Below, in pieces: positions 11,287 to 22,200 of a stretch of DNA of 64,000 bases. The translations under genes and the position numbers were made by a program. Position 1 is the first letter of the stretch, and every line of letters begins with the position of its first letter. Source of the stretch: Pristionchus mayeri (Eukaryota; Nematoda; Chromadorea; Rhabditida; Neodiplogasteridae); assembly GCA_036245805.1 (NCBI GenBank), contig BTRK01000003.1, positions 30,769,215 through 30,833,214 of the forward strand. The letters run 5' to 3'. Under the pieces are notes generated by a model. That model was not told the origin of the DNA. It did no database searches and worked only from the letters and a program-made list of their open reading frames with translations.

Positions 11287-12450
11287 ATATCAGGCCTCTC
11301 ACGAGAGAATCGGGACAACGAGTTGACATTGAAAATGCAAATATTAAATTTTTAAAGTGTTCTAGTTCGGGTATGGGATCTAGAAGATTTTCGGTTTGGC
11401 CCAAATGCATCTTGCAGCTGCAGCAGGCTGCTGCAAACTTTGGACATAGGTCACCGATTATTGAGGGTTTGACCGATTAAAGTGGTGACATTTGCTCACA
11501 AAAGTGTTTCTATGATCAAATGAACGATTTTGGCGCACGTAGTTTATTTTTCACTTTTGCGACCGTTGCAGCAGACGCGTGGTGGACTAGTTTTTAATTT
11601 CTAAGCTGAACGTACATTTTTTGCTTCTCTCCAAACTTTTCCAGTTTGTAGAGCTTGAAATTCTGCGCATACCAGATTTTTTGTCGATTTTACCTCTGTG
11701 GTCTTGGTACATTCCCAAGCCAGCGAAACCCTCATAACGGGCTGCACGGTTCACCTGCAGTGGCTCTGAGTTCGCCAAGTCGCAAGTTCGAACCCCAGCC
11801 AGAGCATACAAGTTTTTTGCCGTCCATTTTCTCATTAACATGACCTATAATGTCCTCAGACTTACTTTTTCCATGTAATCACATTGCAAAAATCTTGTAT
11901 GCTCTGGCTGGGGTTCGAACTTGCGACTTGGCGAACTCAGATCGGCTGCAGGTGATCAGGCTGCAGGTGAACCGTGCAGCCCGTTATGAGGGTTTCGCCG
12001 GCTTGGGAATTCACCAAGACCACAGATATAAAATCGACAAAAAATCTGGTATGCGCAGAATTTCAAGCTCTACAAACTGGGAAAGTTTGGAGAGAATAAA
12101 AAATGTACGCTCAGCTTAGAAATTAAAAACTAGTCCACCACGCGTCTGCTGCAACGGTCGCAAAAGTGAAAAATAAACTACGTGCGCCAAAATCGTTCAT
12201 TTGATCATAGAAACACTTTTGTGAGCAAATGTCACCACTTTAATCGGTCAAACCCTCAATTACCTACGACCTACGTCTAAAGTTTGCAGCCGCCTGCTGC
12301 GGCTGCAGCATATGCAAAAAATCAGAAACTTCAGTTTTTGTCTAGTCTAGTCAAGTACTAAGAGGAAACATAATTAGCAAGATTTCCTAAAATTTGAGTG
12401 TCAACTGAAAATGCCGATTTGTCCCGATTCTCTCGTGAGAGGCCTGATAT
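11287..12450. mobile_element. Long palindromic element P2
   Basis: A near-perfect inverted repeat of about 1.16 kb. Ends read ATATCAGGCCTCTCACGAGA on both sides. The arms (about 540 bp each) meet at a loop near 11825-11885. Each arm contains a GCTGCAGC-rich motif (11412-11432, 12284-12308) and a B-box-like GTTCGAACCCC (about 11788 and 11912). The tip resembles that of P3 (20890-22172). No transposase. Confidence 0.8.
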
Positions 12451-12840
12451 TGCCCTCACTCATTGTATGGACCATACACAAAGCTAAAAAAATACAGCAA
12501 AATGATTCGCTTCGGACAGGAATCGAACTGCTCTTTCAAATTTTTGACAACGGCACTGTACAAATCGGACTAGAGTGAAGTAAGAGGAGGCAGAAAGAGA
12601 GCGCGCGCTGCGAAATCTTTCCGCAGCACTCTCCCTGTCCCTTTTACAGTATCCATTACAGTACCCCTCGCGCGTATCTCGCTTGAGCTTTGATCTCTGA
12701 TATTCAAATTTTGGGTTTCTAATGTCGTTCAGAGGATGAATATGATCGTCTCTTCTAATCCCGTAGTTCATTTTGCCTCTCCTCCTCCTTTAATGGTATT
12801 TCTCTTCCTACCGTATCCCAATTCACCGACTTAGGAATTA

Positions 12841-13738
12841 TTAGGTTGGTGCAAAAGTTTCGCAACAAAATCTCGATGAAGGTTTTCGAGCTCTATCTTT
12901 CGTCGGTCTTAAGCAAATCTCATGTGGATTTTTGTATAATATTAGTACATGTGTGCTCTATATAGCGCACACTACATCGCCTCTCATCAGTCAGTAAGAC
13001 CAATGAGAGAGCTTGCCAACGTCTGAGAATTGAAATTACTTTTGAACTTTTCGATTGATTACTACTCTTTGCACGGCAATAATGAGACCGCTTCAACAAC
13101 ATTTTCCAGAAGTATGATGGCTATATATCCTTCTATGACGAGTGATCCGTATCAGCCTTAAAACATCTTGTCAAAATAGGCACATATTCCGGAAATTTGG
13201 GATATTGCGTTTGGCAGATTTAGAGCATATTCACAGGAATTTTAGCTCGGAGAGGTTGGGATCACAAATTAAATAAAATCAGAAGTACATATCATGAGAA
13301 TGCTACAATTGAAATTTGGTGAAGATTCACCTTTCCATTCGAGAGATTTCGTGATTATGGTTTTGAATCTCAACTTTTAACGACGAAATCGGCCTTTTTC
13401 GCCTCACTAGTTATCAGTGGACGCACGAAACTCCCATTTAACGTGTTCAATGGAAGCATCCACCCTTACTGATTAGTTTCTCTAAAGGGTGGGAGCTGTG
13501 TGGAGTTCGTTTAGTTTTAGCGATGGTTTGTGTTGAAAACCCAAAATCATGGAAATTTTGTAAATTTTCAATTATCATTGTTTTTCTACAGAATTACTTT
13601 GGATCGATCGTGTCTAAACTAATAATTAAAATGGCCTAACACTACATCAAATAATGCCCAAGTGGTATTTGATACATGAAAAGCATTCACAAGAAAATAT
13701 CCAAAATGTCTTGTTGCGAAACTTTTGCACCAACCTGA
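12841..13738. mobile_element. Mariner-type MITE B in LINE ORF2
   Basis: Ends TTAGGTTGGTGCAAAAGTTT and the inverted TCAGGTTGGTGCAAAAGTTT. TA is duplicated at 12839-12840 and 13739-13740. 898 bp, no transposase. It interrupts the LINE ORF2 between a block ending LGI and one starting YSNKLEF; removal restores the frame. Confidence 0.9.
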
Positions 13739-14339
13739 TACATACTCTAATAAACTAGAATTTAGTGCTCACATATCTAGCAAGATCTCAAAGGCCCGTT
13801 CTCGTTGCTCATACATCTTGCGCACCTTCGTTTCAAAAAATCCTCAGCTTTATTCTCGACTTTTTGTCACATACGTCCGCCCCATCCTCGAATATTGTTC
13901 TGAACTTTGGTCACCTCAAAGTAGGGATTTGTCTAATAGCATCGAGCGTGTCCAGCGCAAATACACCAAATCTGTACTCCTTAAATGTCGCGTCCCTAAC
14001 AGGTCTTATACTGATCGCCTACGTTATTTCCATTTAGAACCTTTAGAGTATCGTCGTACAATTATTGACTTAGCATTCGTATATAAAGTTATTCACGAAG
14101 ATGTAGACATAGGCTGCCCTTCCTTTCTCCTCCTAGCCCCCCTTCGACCTAGGCGCCCCAATCTCTTCCAGTTACGTAAACATCGTTCCATATCTGCTTT
14201 TTACCACACATTTCTCACAAATAGAGTTGTGCCCTTATGGAACCGTATCCCTAATAATATTGTAATCTCAAGAAATAGTGAACTGTTCTCGCTCAGAGCT
14301 AGAGCTATAAATAGTATTGATTATTCTCATTATCTCTAA
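13739..14339 (+). CDS. LINE ORF2 part 3: C-terminal domain
   Basis: About 200 codons ending NSIDYSHYL and TAA. The sequence (TYVRPILEYCSELWSPQS, IERVQRKYTKSVL, FFNR-like VPLWNRIPNNIV) is the conserved C-terminal domain that follows reverse transcriptase in CR1/jockey-like LINEs. The bridge between this and the RT part is 12794-12838 (NGISLPTVSQFTDLGI). The frame is intact to its natural stop, and about 100 bp of 3' tail follow before the foldback arm resumes at 14445. Confidence 0.85.
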
Positions 14340-14590
14340 TTCACTCTCGCTTGTAACTGACGGCTATACTCCCTTTGTCATCTAGATATGACTCCCTGTA
14401 ACATCTATTTTATACCTCTGCACTGTCGCATGATAAAGAATTATTAAGAATGCAGGAACGTCTGCCACCAGAAAAAAAGTCACAGTCACGGATTTCTTTC
14501 AAACTAGGTTTATTGATACTATTGAGGGTCCGAAGAAGTCTTATCCACTTGGTTTGGTCAAAGTTGCTCATTATCGATTTTTTTGATCTA

Positions 14591-15499
14591 TTAGGTTGGT
14601 GCAAAAGTCTTGCGGTTTTTTAATATTTTGCCTTCCATCTTCCTTTCAGTTTTACCGACGAACTTCTGTATATTAATTACTAATGAGGCCTTGCATACTC
14701 TTTCATATGCGCACCCTATCAGCATTGCCCAATCGGAGAGGCGAGAGCAGGACAAAGTTAAAATTGCGAAATTTCATCCACCGAAAACGACACATTTCTC
14801 AATATTCTGTTTCCTCTGAAGCATGAATGCTCAATTCCTTGTGGTTATATGAAGCTCCCCTCTTTACCCTATACACACTTTTTGTCATGGATGATGGAAG
14901 TTACATGCTTTTGAGAAATGCATTGATCTGTAAACGACTACATTGAATTTTTTATGTTGATTTCGCATATTTTTGAAAAATGAGAAACTCAAATTTTCTG
15001 AAACGAGAGATGCAGGCGCCAATATTTTTTCTGAGAATAAAGCCTCTTGGTGGTTGAGTATAACGCACTCATAGTGAAGCCTGTATGCTTGGTCTTCGAT
15101 GCAAAAAATCTGAACAAGTTTCATGTAACCAGAATCGACAGCATATTTTCAATATCATGTAATTCGGTCCAATCTTAATCGAGACACAGTTGTAACATAT
15201 TTTCTGAAAGGGTATTCGTAATACTTCTCAGACATCAGTATGGGCAGGTTTCGTGAATTTTGCCAACAAATATTCAGTAAAATACATTTAATGCAAAATT
15301 TTGAGCATCAATTGCAATTGGGTTTATCATAATTTATTGCGTTGATTTCGATATCGCATTGATTGAAATGTGTGTATATAAAGTACACGCATACAACTAA
15401 ACACTGCTATGTTTGTTAGTCATTGTGATTTGGGACGAGAGAATTATGATAGTTCAAAGTACGGACACAAAAAACCGCAAGACTTTCGCACCAGCCTGA
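14591..15499. mobile_element. Mariner-type MITE C in foldback arm
   Basis: Ends TTAGGTTGGTGCAAAAGTCT and the inverted TCAGGCTGGTGCGAAAGTCT. TA is duplicated at 14589-14590 and 15500-15501. 909 bp without a transposase frame. It splits the left arm of FB1; the uninterrupted sequence is in the right arm near 16410. Confidence 0.9.
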
Positions 15500-16428
15500 T
15501 ACCTGCTCGAAGTACTGTAAATCGGTCAATTTTTATCGTACAGCGAACTTTTTTTGCATTTTGCTCGTCTCGACGAGTCCTACAAATATGTCTTCAGTGT
15601 TCCTTACCAAAAACGTCAGCATTGTGGTCATTTTCTCGAAAAACCGAATTACCGATCTAATTTATCTATTTTTCTCGTCAGCCATACGAAATGTTCCTCG
15701 TTTTTATTTCAAAAATAGATTCTACGGACAAAATAAGTTAGGGTTTATGTTGAACACTTTCCATATTTCGTTCCCCGGGATATCGTTTTAGTAAGTAGGG
15801 TCCGGAACATCGTCGCTTTTTTGCAAAATTCACATTTTTGTTCATCTCTCTCAAAATGGTCCACTCGCTAAAGTAAAGAGTGAATTCGAAAGCTCTCGAA
15901 GATTCCTACAAAACATTCTCTGAGGATATAAGCGCTGTGTTAGTCCGTTTTCGAGTTCTTAGCGAAAAAAACAAATATAAAGGCAAAGGTGAACGGCAGT
16001 TCGTGTGCGTGCTTGAGTTTCGTTTTTCGCATATAACTCGAGAACGAGCAAACTTAGCGCTTATATCCTCAGAAAATGTTTTTTCGGAATCTTCGGGAGC
16101 TTTCGAATTCACTCTTTACTTTAGCGAGTGGTCCATTTTCAACTGAGATATGAACAAAAATGTGAAGTTTGCAAAAAAGCGACTATGTTCCGGACCCTAC
16201 TTACTAAAACGATATCCCGGGGAACGAAATATGGAAAGTGTTCAACATAAACCCTAACTTATTAGGTTTTTCGAGAAAATGACCACAATGCTGACGTTTT
16301 TGGTAAGGAACACTAAAGACATATTTGTAGGACTCGTCGAGAAGAGTAAAATGTAAAAAAAAGTTCGCTGTACGATCAAAATTAACCGATTTACAGTACT
16401 TCGAGCAGGTAGATCAAAAAAATCGATA

Positions 16429-16761
16429 ATGAGCAACTTTGACCAAACCAAGTGGATAGGACTTCTTCGGACCCTCAATAATATCAATAAACCTAGTTTG
16501 AAAGAAATCCGTGACTATGACTTTTTTCTGGTGGCAAAAGGAGCTGATTTTCCTACATTCTTACAGAAGACCCGTGATAAGGGGTGGGAATGTAATATCT
16601 GTCGGGGACGATGTCAACGAGCGCATAGCAATGTAATTACGTTACCCGATGGTTTATTGGCTTATCAGGAAAGAAATATAATGAAGGAAACAGTTCATGG
16701 TGTAGCATGTCTCTCCAGAGACTACCTTATGGCATTATCAAGTAGAGCCAAAGATAAATGA
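16429..16761 (+). CDS. Unrecognised ORF spanning the foldback end
   Basis: 110 codons starting MSNFDQTKWIGLLRTLNNIN. The first about 49 codons lie inside the right arm of FB1, and a mutated copy lies in the left arm (minus strand, 14410-14567). The last about 61 codons (after QKTR) lie outside the element end at 16576, and include CNICRGRC, a possible zinc-binding CxxCxxxC. Either a target exon and the element fuse by chance, or the element ends further out than I placed it. I do not recognise the protein. Confidence 0.3.
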   Translation: MSNFDQTKWIGLLRTLNNINKPSLKEIRDYDFFLVAKGADFPTFLQKTRDKGWECNICRGRCQRAHSNVITLPDGLLAYQERNIMKETVHGVACLSRDYLMALSSRAKDK

Positions 16762-16782
16762 GAGAGAGCTAAGCATTTACAT

Positions 16783-17016
16783 AAGTCGGAGGAGGAGAAA
16801 GGAGAACATTCGAAATTTAAATTCGCGCCATTTTCAGTAATTCGCTTCTCCTTGGAGCTATATAAATAACAATTGTTTTCGGGGTATTTCTGACCCTAAA
16901 AAACCCAATTCAAAAGTTCCAAGTCGATTGTTCCAGGGGAAACAAGATATAGCGAAAAATATACAAAATCGCGAATTCAAAATTTCAAAGTTCTCCTTTT
17001 TCTCCTCCCCGACTTT
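16783..17016. repeat. Hairpin, G+A/C+T-rich arms
   Basis: GGAGGAGGAGAAAGGAGAAC with ATTCGAAATTTAAATTCGCG (16783-16825) is inverted at 16971-17016. No coding content. Probably a small non-autonomous element. Confidence 0.55.
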
Positions 17017-17083
17017 ATCTACCCGAGGAGGAATTCCTCCTTGACTTTTTCCACAGCATTAGTAATGCCGTGGAAAAACTCGA

Positions 17084-17267
17084 GGAGGAGAGGAAATATT
17101 TGAATTCCCGCAATGCCATATCTCGACTCCCAGTAGAGATATCGACTTGTAAATGGGAATGTGGGGTTTAAACTGATTTTCCGCCTCATATTCCAATTTT
17201 CAAGTTGTTATCTCTACCGGGTGCCGAGATATTAAATGGCGGGAATTCAAATATTTCCTCTTCTCCA
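17084..17267. repeat. Hairpin next to poly-G palindrome
   Basis: AGGAAATATTTGAATTCCCG at about 17093 is inverted at about 17239-17258, and a TCTCTAC-containing block inside is inverted too. The 16783 and 17084 hairpins and a short GCATTAGTAATGC palindrome (17055-17067) follow each other closely. Confidence 0.5.
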
Positions 17268-17310
17268 CGACTTTTTCCGCGGCATAAGAAATTGGCACAT
17301 TCGCTATATC

Positions 17311-17861
17311 GGGGGGGGGGGGGGGTGACAAAAGCCCAACCGACAAAAGCCCAACGGATCACCATTCGCTGGATATTTGAGCGAGATACTTAGGAGTTGT
17401 TTCATTGTTACTTGTGTGTGCTACACCACATCACCCTGATTAGATCCTCCAACAATTCAATCTTGAGTTTCACTCTCTATCACCGTATTTTCATGGTCCA
17501 AATTTGCTAATTTCTGGGGAAAATCATGGTTAGATAAACACCAAATACCGTAACAAATCGATAATACAATACCTCAGGAAGTACTCTATTCCAATAACAT
17601 TGGCATAGATTTGTTACGGTATTTGTATTTTATCTAACCATGATTTTCCGCAGAAATTCGCAAATTTGGACCATGAAAATACGGTGATAGAGAGTGAAAC
17701 TCAAGCTTGGATTGTTAGATGATCTAATCTGGGTGATGTAGTGTAGCACAAACAAGTAACAATGAAACAACTCCTAAGTAGCTAGCTCAAATATCCAGCG
17801 AATGGTGATCCGTTGGGGTTTTGTCGGATGGGCTTTTGCCACCCCCCCCCCCCCCCCCCCG
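17311..17861. mobile_element. Palindromic element ending in G15 and C19
   Basis: A 551-bp palindrome beginning with 15 G and ending with 19 C plus one G. Subterminal sequence GACAAAAGCCCAACGGATCA is inverted near the other end. The arms (about 260 bp) meet near 17570. GCTATATC flanks both sides (17303-17310, 17862-17869), an exact 8-bp target duplication, so it was inserted as a unit. No coding capacity. An 8-bp duplication fits hAT or P-type transposition. Confidence 0.75.
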
Positions 17862-17946
17862 GCTATATCATCTCGAACAGAAATCTATGAGAAGATGAGA
17901 TCAAACCGTATTTATGCTCGAATCGATGTACACATACAACAAAATA

Positions 17947-19184
17947 TTGGGGTGTCCGGAAAGTTCGTATAATGCTTCGGAAAAAAGACAGTTCGCGATC
18001 AAATGCAGTGATTGCGCAATCTGTTTGTCAACGATGTATTGCATCATTCTGACGTTGAGTAGTGAGAGGATTTAATCAGTCTCCTAGTTGCTACATTGAT
18101 TCTTGTGATGGACTCCCATCTCTACCTCCGAGCAGTTTTACTTCATTACTACCGCCTTGCCCGATCCGTGAAGGAGGCCCACTCTGCCCTGGCCCAGTCG
18201 GAAGGAGCTGACGCCCCCTCCATGCCCTTCTGCTATAAGTGGTTCTCCCGCTTCAAGAAAGGGGAGTTTGGTCTCGATGATCAACCCCGCTCTGGACGCC
18301 CTCCCTCCCTCGATCAGTCTCTCGTACTCCGCACACTGAAGCGCAAGCCCATGACCAGTGTGCGTGAGTTGAAGAAGGATACTGGTACTCCCAGATCAGC
18401 GGTGTCCGATATCCTCCATCGATCTGGGAAGAAGCCGAAGCTCTCACAAGTGATTCCCCATGACCTCTCCCCCGAACAGCTGAAAAATCGTGTTCAAGTC
18501 TGTCGGGAATTACTCCATCGTAGATCCAATCTTCGATGGGTCAATTCCATCATCGCTACAGATGAGTAGTGGATCACGTACGATAACCCTGTGAGGAGAC
18601 TGCAATGGGTGGATGCAGATGAGAAGCCCACGCCCGTCCCGAAGAAGGAAGAGCACGGAAAGAAGGAACTCCTCTGCTTCTTCTTCTCAGTGCTCGGTCC
18701 CATCTACTGGGAGATCCTCGCCCCTGGCACCAGCATCAATGCCGACCTCTTCTCTGAACAACTGCAAGATGTCGCGATCAGAGTCCCTCCCAGACTCCTG
18801 AACCAGGGCAAAATTCTTCTTCTGATGGACAATGCTCGCCCACATCGAGCGAAGATGACCCAGAAGAAAATGGACGAGCTGAAGATCGAGAGGATTCCCC
18901 ATCCACCGTATTCCCCGGATCTCTCCCGATGCGACTACCACTGCTTCCGCTCTCTCTGACTTCTGCAAAGGAAAGAAGTTCAAGAATCGAGATGAAGTTG
19001 TGAGGGCTTTCGTGAACTGGGCGGTCTCGAAGAAACCCGCATTCTGGAAGAGAGGAATCGAGACCCTGCCCAATCGCTGGAGGGAGGTAGTGAGAAAGAA
19101 GGGGGCATACATTGGTCACTGAGAATTGTAAAGCATTGAATAAAAAATAAAAATAAAATTATACGAACTTTCCGGACACCCCAA
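17947..19184 (+). mobile_element. Mariner element, nearly complete
   Basis: 1,238 bp with TTGGGGTGTCCGGAAAGTTC ends, exactly inverted, between duplicated TA (17945-17946, 19185-19186). One transposase gene fills it. The length and structure are standard for mariner. Confidence 0.9.
18108..19122 (+). pseudogene. Mariner DD34D transposase, two lesions
   Basis: Starts MDSHLYLRAVLLHYYRLARS. It has the N-terminal helix-turn-helix region (FDDQPRSGRP-like GLDDQPRSGRPPSLDQS, MTSVRELKKDTGTPRSAV), then a catalytic triad: Asp in IIATDE, Asp in LLLMDNARPH and Asp in SRCDYHCF. There are 34 residues between the last two, so it is DD34D, the mariner signature. The enzyme cuts and pastes the element at TA. 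A TAG stop replaces the codon after ATDE (18567-18569), where mariners usually have Lys. A one-base shift near 18955 moves the last block (GKKFKNRDEVVRAFVNWA) to another frame. Otherwise it is intact; the decay is recent. About 335 codons in all, a normal length. Confidence 0.9.
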
Positions 19185-19277
19185 TAAGATACAAAAAGGA
19201 CAAATTCAAATGTCTGTAAATTTCGGGTCAAGCTCAGAACGAGATACGAGGACTTTTTGATTTGCCACTGTGAGCAT

Positions 19278-22200
19278 CTACTTGCAGCAACAGCATTTCA
19301 GGAGTATCGTGATGATGTGAAAGACGAAGACTGTCAATGCAGTGCAGAATTCGGTCTGGAATATTTAGTTTGAATTGGGTCCGAACGGAACTTCAAGAGT
19401 ACGGTACCTTGGGAACGTAGGTTGGACTCGCGGGATTGAAATAGTCAACGCTGCTGCATAACGCCAGTGTCTTGTAGAAGCCTGGACATTGATATTGATA
19501 CCGGAAGTTGAGTGATGCTACTGCATACAATTCCTCTCATTTATTAATGGACCATTGCGATATATAGTTTTTTATTAAATTGTGAAAGTCTGACTCCAAA
19601 GGAGCATAATGTTCCATTGAAAATTTAATATTGTTGAGTGCTAATCTCTCAGGTTGAGTTAACCATGTGCTAAAATGGGTTTTGTAAGAGGCGCACAAGA
19701 TGTGGAGTACACTGTGACCTACCGAGTAGTCCGATGATCAGTGAAATGAAGGCGAAGAGTACGTAGATTCCTGAATTAGTGCATAGATTAAAGATCAATT
19801 ATCGCATTGTTTTCGCGGAAAAAATCAAAATGCGCTATATCAAATTCAAAATTCCTATGCAATACGATCACTCTTGTTTTTCACCGCAGGAAGCGCGCCA
19901 CTTTTGCGAAGCGGCGCGGCCACGCACTCCTCGTTTCACATACTCTATCGTCCTGGATATTCGGAGAGAAAGAGTGTGCAAACGAAATTCAAAAATTCAA
20001 AATCTCGAACCAGCAATGATGACCCCGACGACGATCTGGAATGTGTCCTCGACTCCCTTCGTGACAGCAATCGACGTCTGCACGCACGTGACGAAATACG
20101 TGGTTGCCAGAAGGATTTGGAGCACGCCTGAGGTGAGATGGGTCTTGAACAGATTGATGGATTACGGTAGTCGATTCAGAAGGAATACTGAAGGAATACT
20201 TCACTTCAATTTTTATATTTATTGATTTTTTTAGCATGCGGAGCAATGGATGTCTAGGGAATTTTTGAATTTAAAACAAGCGGGTTTCAATAATTGTATT
20301 ATAATCATAAAGTTCAGTTCCCGCTCGTGATTTACTAGGCAGCTGCTACCGTAAACGTACCGTATCCAATGAGTATCAGTGCCAGCTCATTCGCTTTCAG
20401 AGCGTGTTCGGGATTCTGTATTATGTAGACAACGCCAATGGCGAAGGAAACTATTCCTGAATAGAGTTAATCATTACATCACTAATAAATTTATTACTTT
20501 ATTCGACTATTAATTATATTCGTTTTCCATATCAAATTCCAATATTTTTTAAAGACGATCCTCGTTTTGATAGATGATCTTTGATCTCTCTCGCTCTCTT
20601 ACCCGCTAGTGCTGACATCATCGAAGTTAGCGCCTGTCGAGGGTTCACTGCAATTTAACACTTTCAATTAGTTAATTATTGATTAATTAGGCAATAGGTA
20701 ATTCTTTTCTGGAAGCTTCCCTCGTTCATTGGCCATGCTACCATACTAGTCAGAAAACAGGAAGTGGCAAGCATTGCTCAACGATTCCAACCCATTTCCA
20801 AAGAAAATGGACCACTACTGATTTGCGTCTAACGATTTTCGTGAGGAATGTTTAGCTCTACAATGCAGAACCTGCAAAAATGGGCACTAAATCACGCCTC
20901 TCACGTGAGAATCAGGACAACCCTGGTACATTCGAAAAAGTCGATTTTGAGGTTTTGGCAAATCTTGGGGTAATCTGTCGTTCTGAATCCGATTCCGGGT
21001 CGATCTACAGCCTATCTTGTTCCGCGGCTGCAGCAGCTTGCTGCAGAGTTTTGAAATTTTGCCTTTCGAGGTTCTGAAAATGGCTTCACATTTCTTCATG
21101 CAGGCTGAAATTTGGCCTGTAGGCTTCAATTATGACCTACTTTGATTATTTGGAGTAATTTTGAAGTAGGTCAACCGAATCGGTCTGAGCAGTTTTTCTG
21201 ATGTAACGTTTTTAGTTCGAAACAAACACAAACCAAACTTTTGCATAGTTTAGAGAATTAAATTCTGCATCTCCCTGATTTTTTTCAGATTTTTACCATT
21301 CGGTCTTGATGCTTTTTCAAGCGAAAAACTGTGAAAATATGCATGAGGAGCCTGGCTACACCGAGTGCTGAGAGCGTTAAGCGTTGCGCTTCGAATCCAG
21401 TTGTCGGGGTTCGACTCTCTATGATAGCAAACATGTTTTGTGCTTATCTAAGTGCAACCTGCTCAATAATTACGCATTGCCAATAGTTTGCAAGTTCAAA
21501 TTTTGAAGATGAAGTATGCGGGGAAGAATATCTGCTGAAACGCGTCCCCTTCAGAGGTTGCAAAGAGAAATTTAAAAAGTAAATATGACTGAATTACATT
21601 TTAAAGACAAAAAAAAATGTTTGCTATCATGGGGAGTCGAACCCTCGACCACTGGATTCGAAGCGCAACGCTTAACGCTCTCAGCACTCGGTGCAGCCAG
21701 GCGCCTCATGCGCATTTTCTCATTTTTTCGCTTGAAAAGGTACCAAGACCGAATGGTAAAAATCTGAAAAAAATCATGGAGATGCAGAATCTAATTCTCT
21801 AAACGATGCAGAAGTTTGGTCTGTGTTTGTTTCGAACTAAAAACGTTACAGCAGAAAAACTGCTCAGAACGATTCGGTTGACCTACTTCAAAATTACTCC
21901 AAATAGTCAAAGTAGGTCATAATTGAAGCCTACAGGCCAAATTTCAGCCTGCATGAAGAAATGTGAAGCCATTTTCAGAACCTCGAAAGGAAAAGTTTCG
22001 AATCTCTGCAGCAAGCTGCTGCAGCCGCCGAACAAGATAGGCTGCAGATAGACCCGGAATCGGATTCAGAAAGACCGATTACCCCAGGAATTTCCAAAAC
22101 CTCAAAATCGACTTTTTCGAATGTACCAAGATATGGGCGTTTTGTCCTGTTTCTCTCGCGAGAGGCCTGATATCCTGCATCTTTGCTGGGAACACAACAC

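Larger units (their letters stand above)
9482..12789. mobile_element. 3.3-kb non-autonomous TTAA element
   Basis: Flanked by TTAA (9478-9481 and 12790-12793). Ends are AGGAGGAGCAGCGGCAAAAT and, inverted, AGGAGGAGGAGAGGCAAAAT (18 of 20 match). Removing it restores the LINE reading frame exactly (T-L-N-G). A TTAA duplication is known for piggyBac and Kolobok elements; the end sequence is not the usual piggyBac CCC start. No transposase was recognised. The left 1.5 kb holds short coding-like stretches only: about 47 codons ending near 9990, and 22 codons before TAA near 10240, which follows a TTTGCAG-like acceptor. The right part holds the palindrome at 11287-12450. Confidence 0.8.
4469..14444 (+). 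mobile_element. CR1-like LINE, split by three insertions
   Basis: A two-ORF non-LTR retrotransposon. It has a CT-rich 5' untranslated region (4469-4864), ORF1 (4865-5893), and ORF2 with endonuclease, reverse transcriptase and C-terminal parts up to 14339, then about 100 bp of 3' tail. Insertions at 7020-8285, 9482-12789 and 12841-13738 interrupt ORF2. Subtracting them and one copy of each target duplication leaves about 4.5 kb, a normal full length for CR1-like LINEs. The boundaries come from the split foldback arm; TAAG is present at both junctions (4465-4468, 14445-14448). Confidence 0.85.
4452..16576. mobile_element. Foldback element FB1, left arm split by LINE
   Basis: The right arm ends CTTACAGAAGACCCGTG (16560-16576). 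Its exact reverse complement, CACGGGTCTTCTGTAAG, is at 4452-4468, just left of the LINE. The left arm continues after the LINE at about 14445 and runs to the centre near 16000, pairing with 16010-16560. The flanks repeat ATAA (4448-4451 and 16577-16580), a possible 4-bp target duplication. The left arm also holds a mariner-type MITE at 14591-15499. Without insertions the element would be about 1.2-1.3 kb. It belongs to no superfamily I recognise. Confidence 0.7.

Noticed and set aside
11655..12119. ORFs containing YALAGVRTCDLANS on both strands
   Set aside because: Mirror translations of the B-box-like part of palindrome P2.
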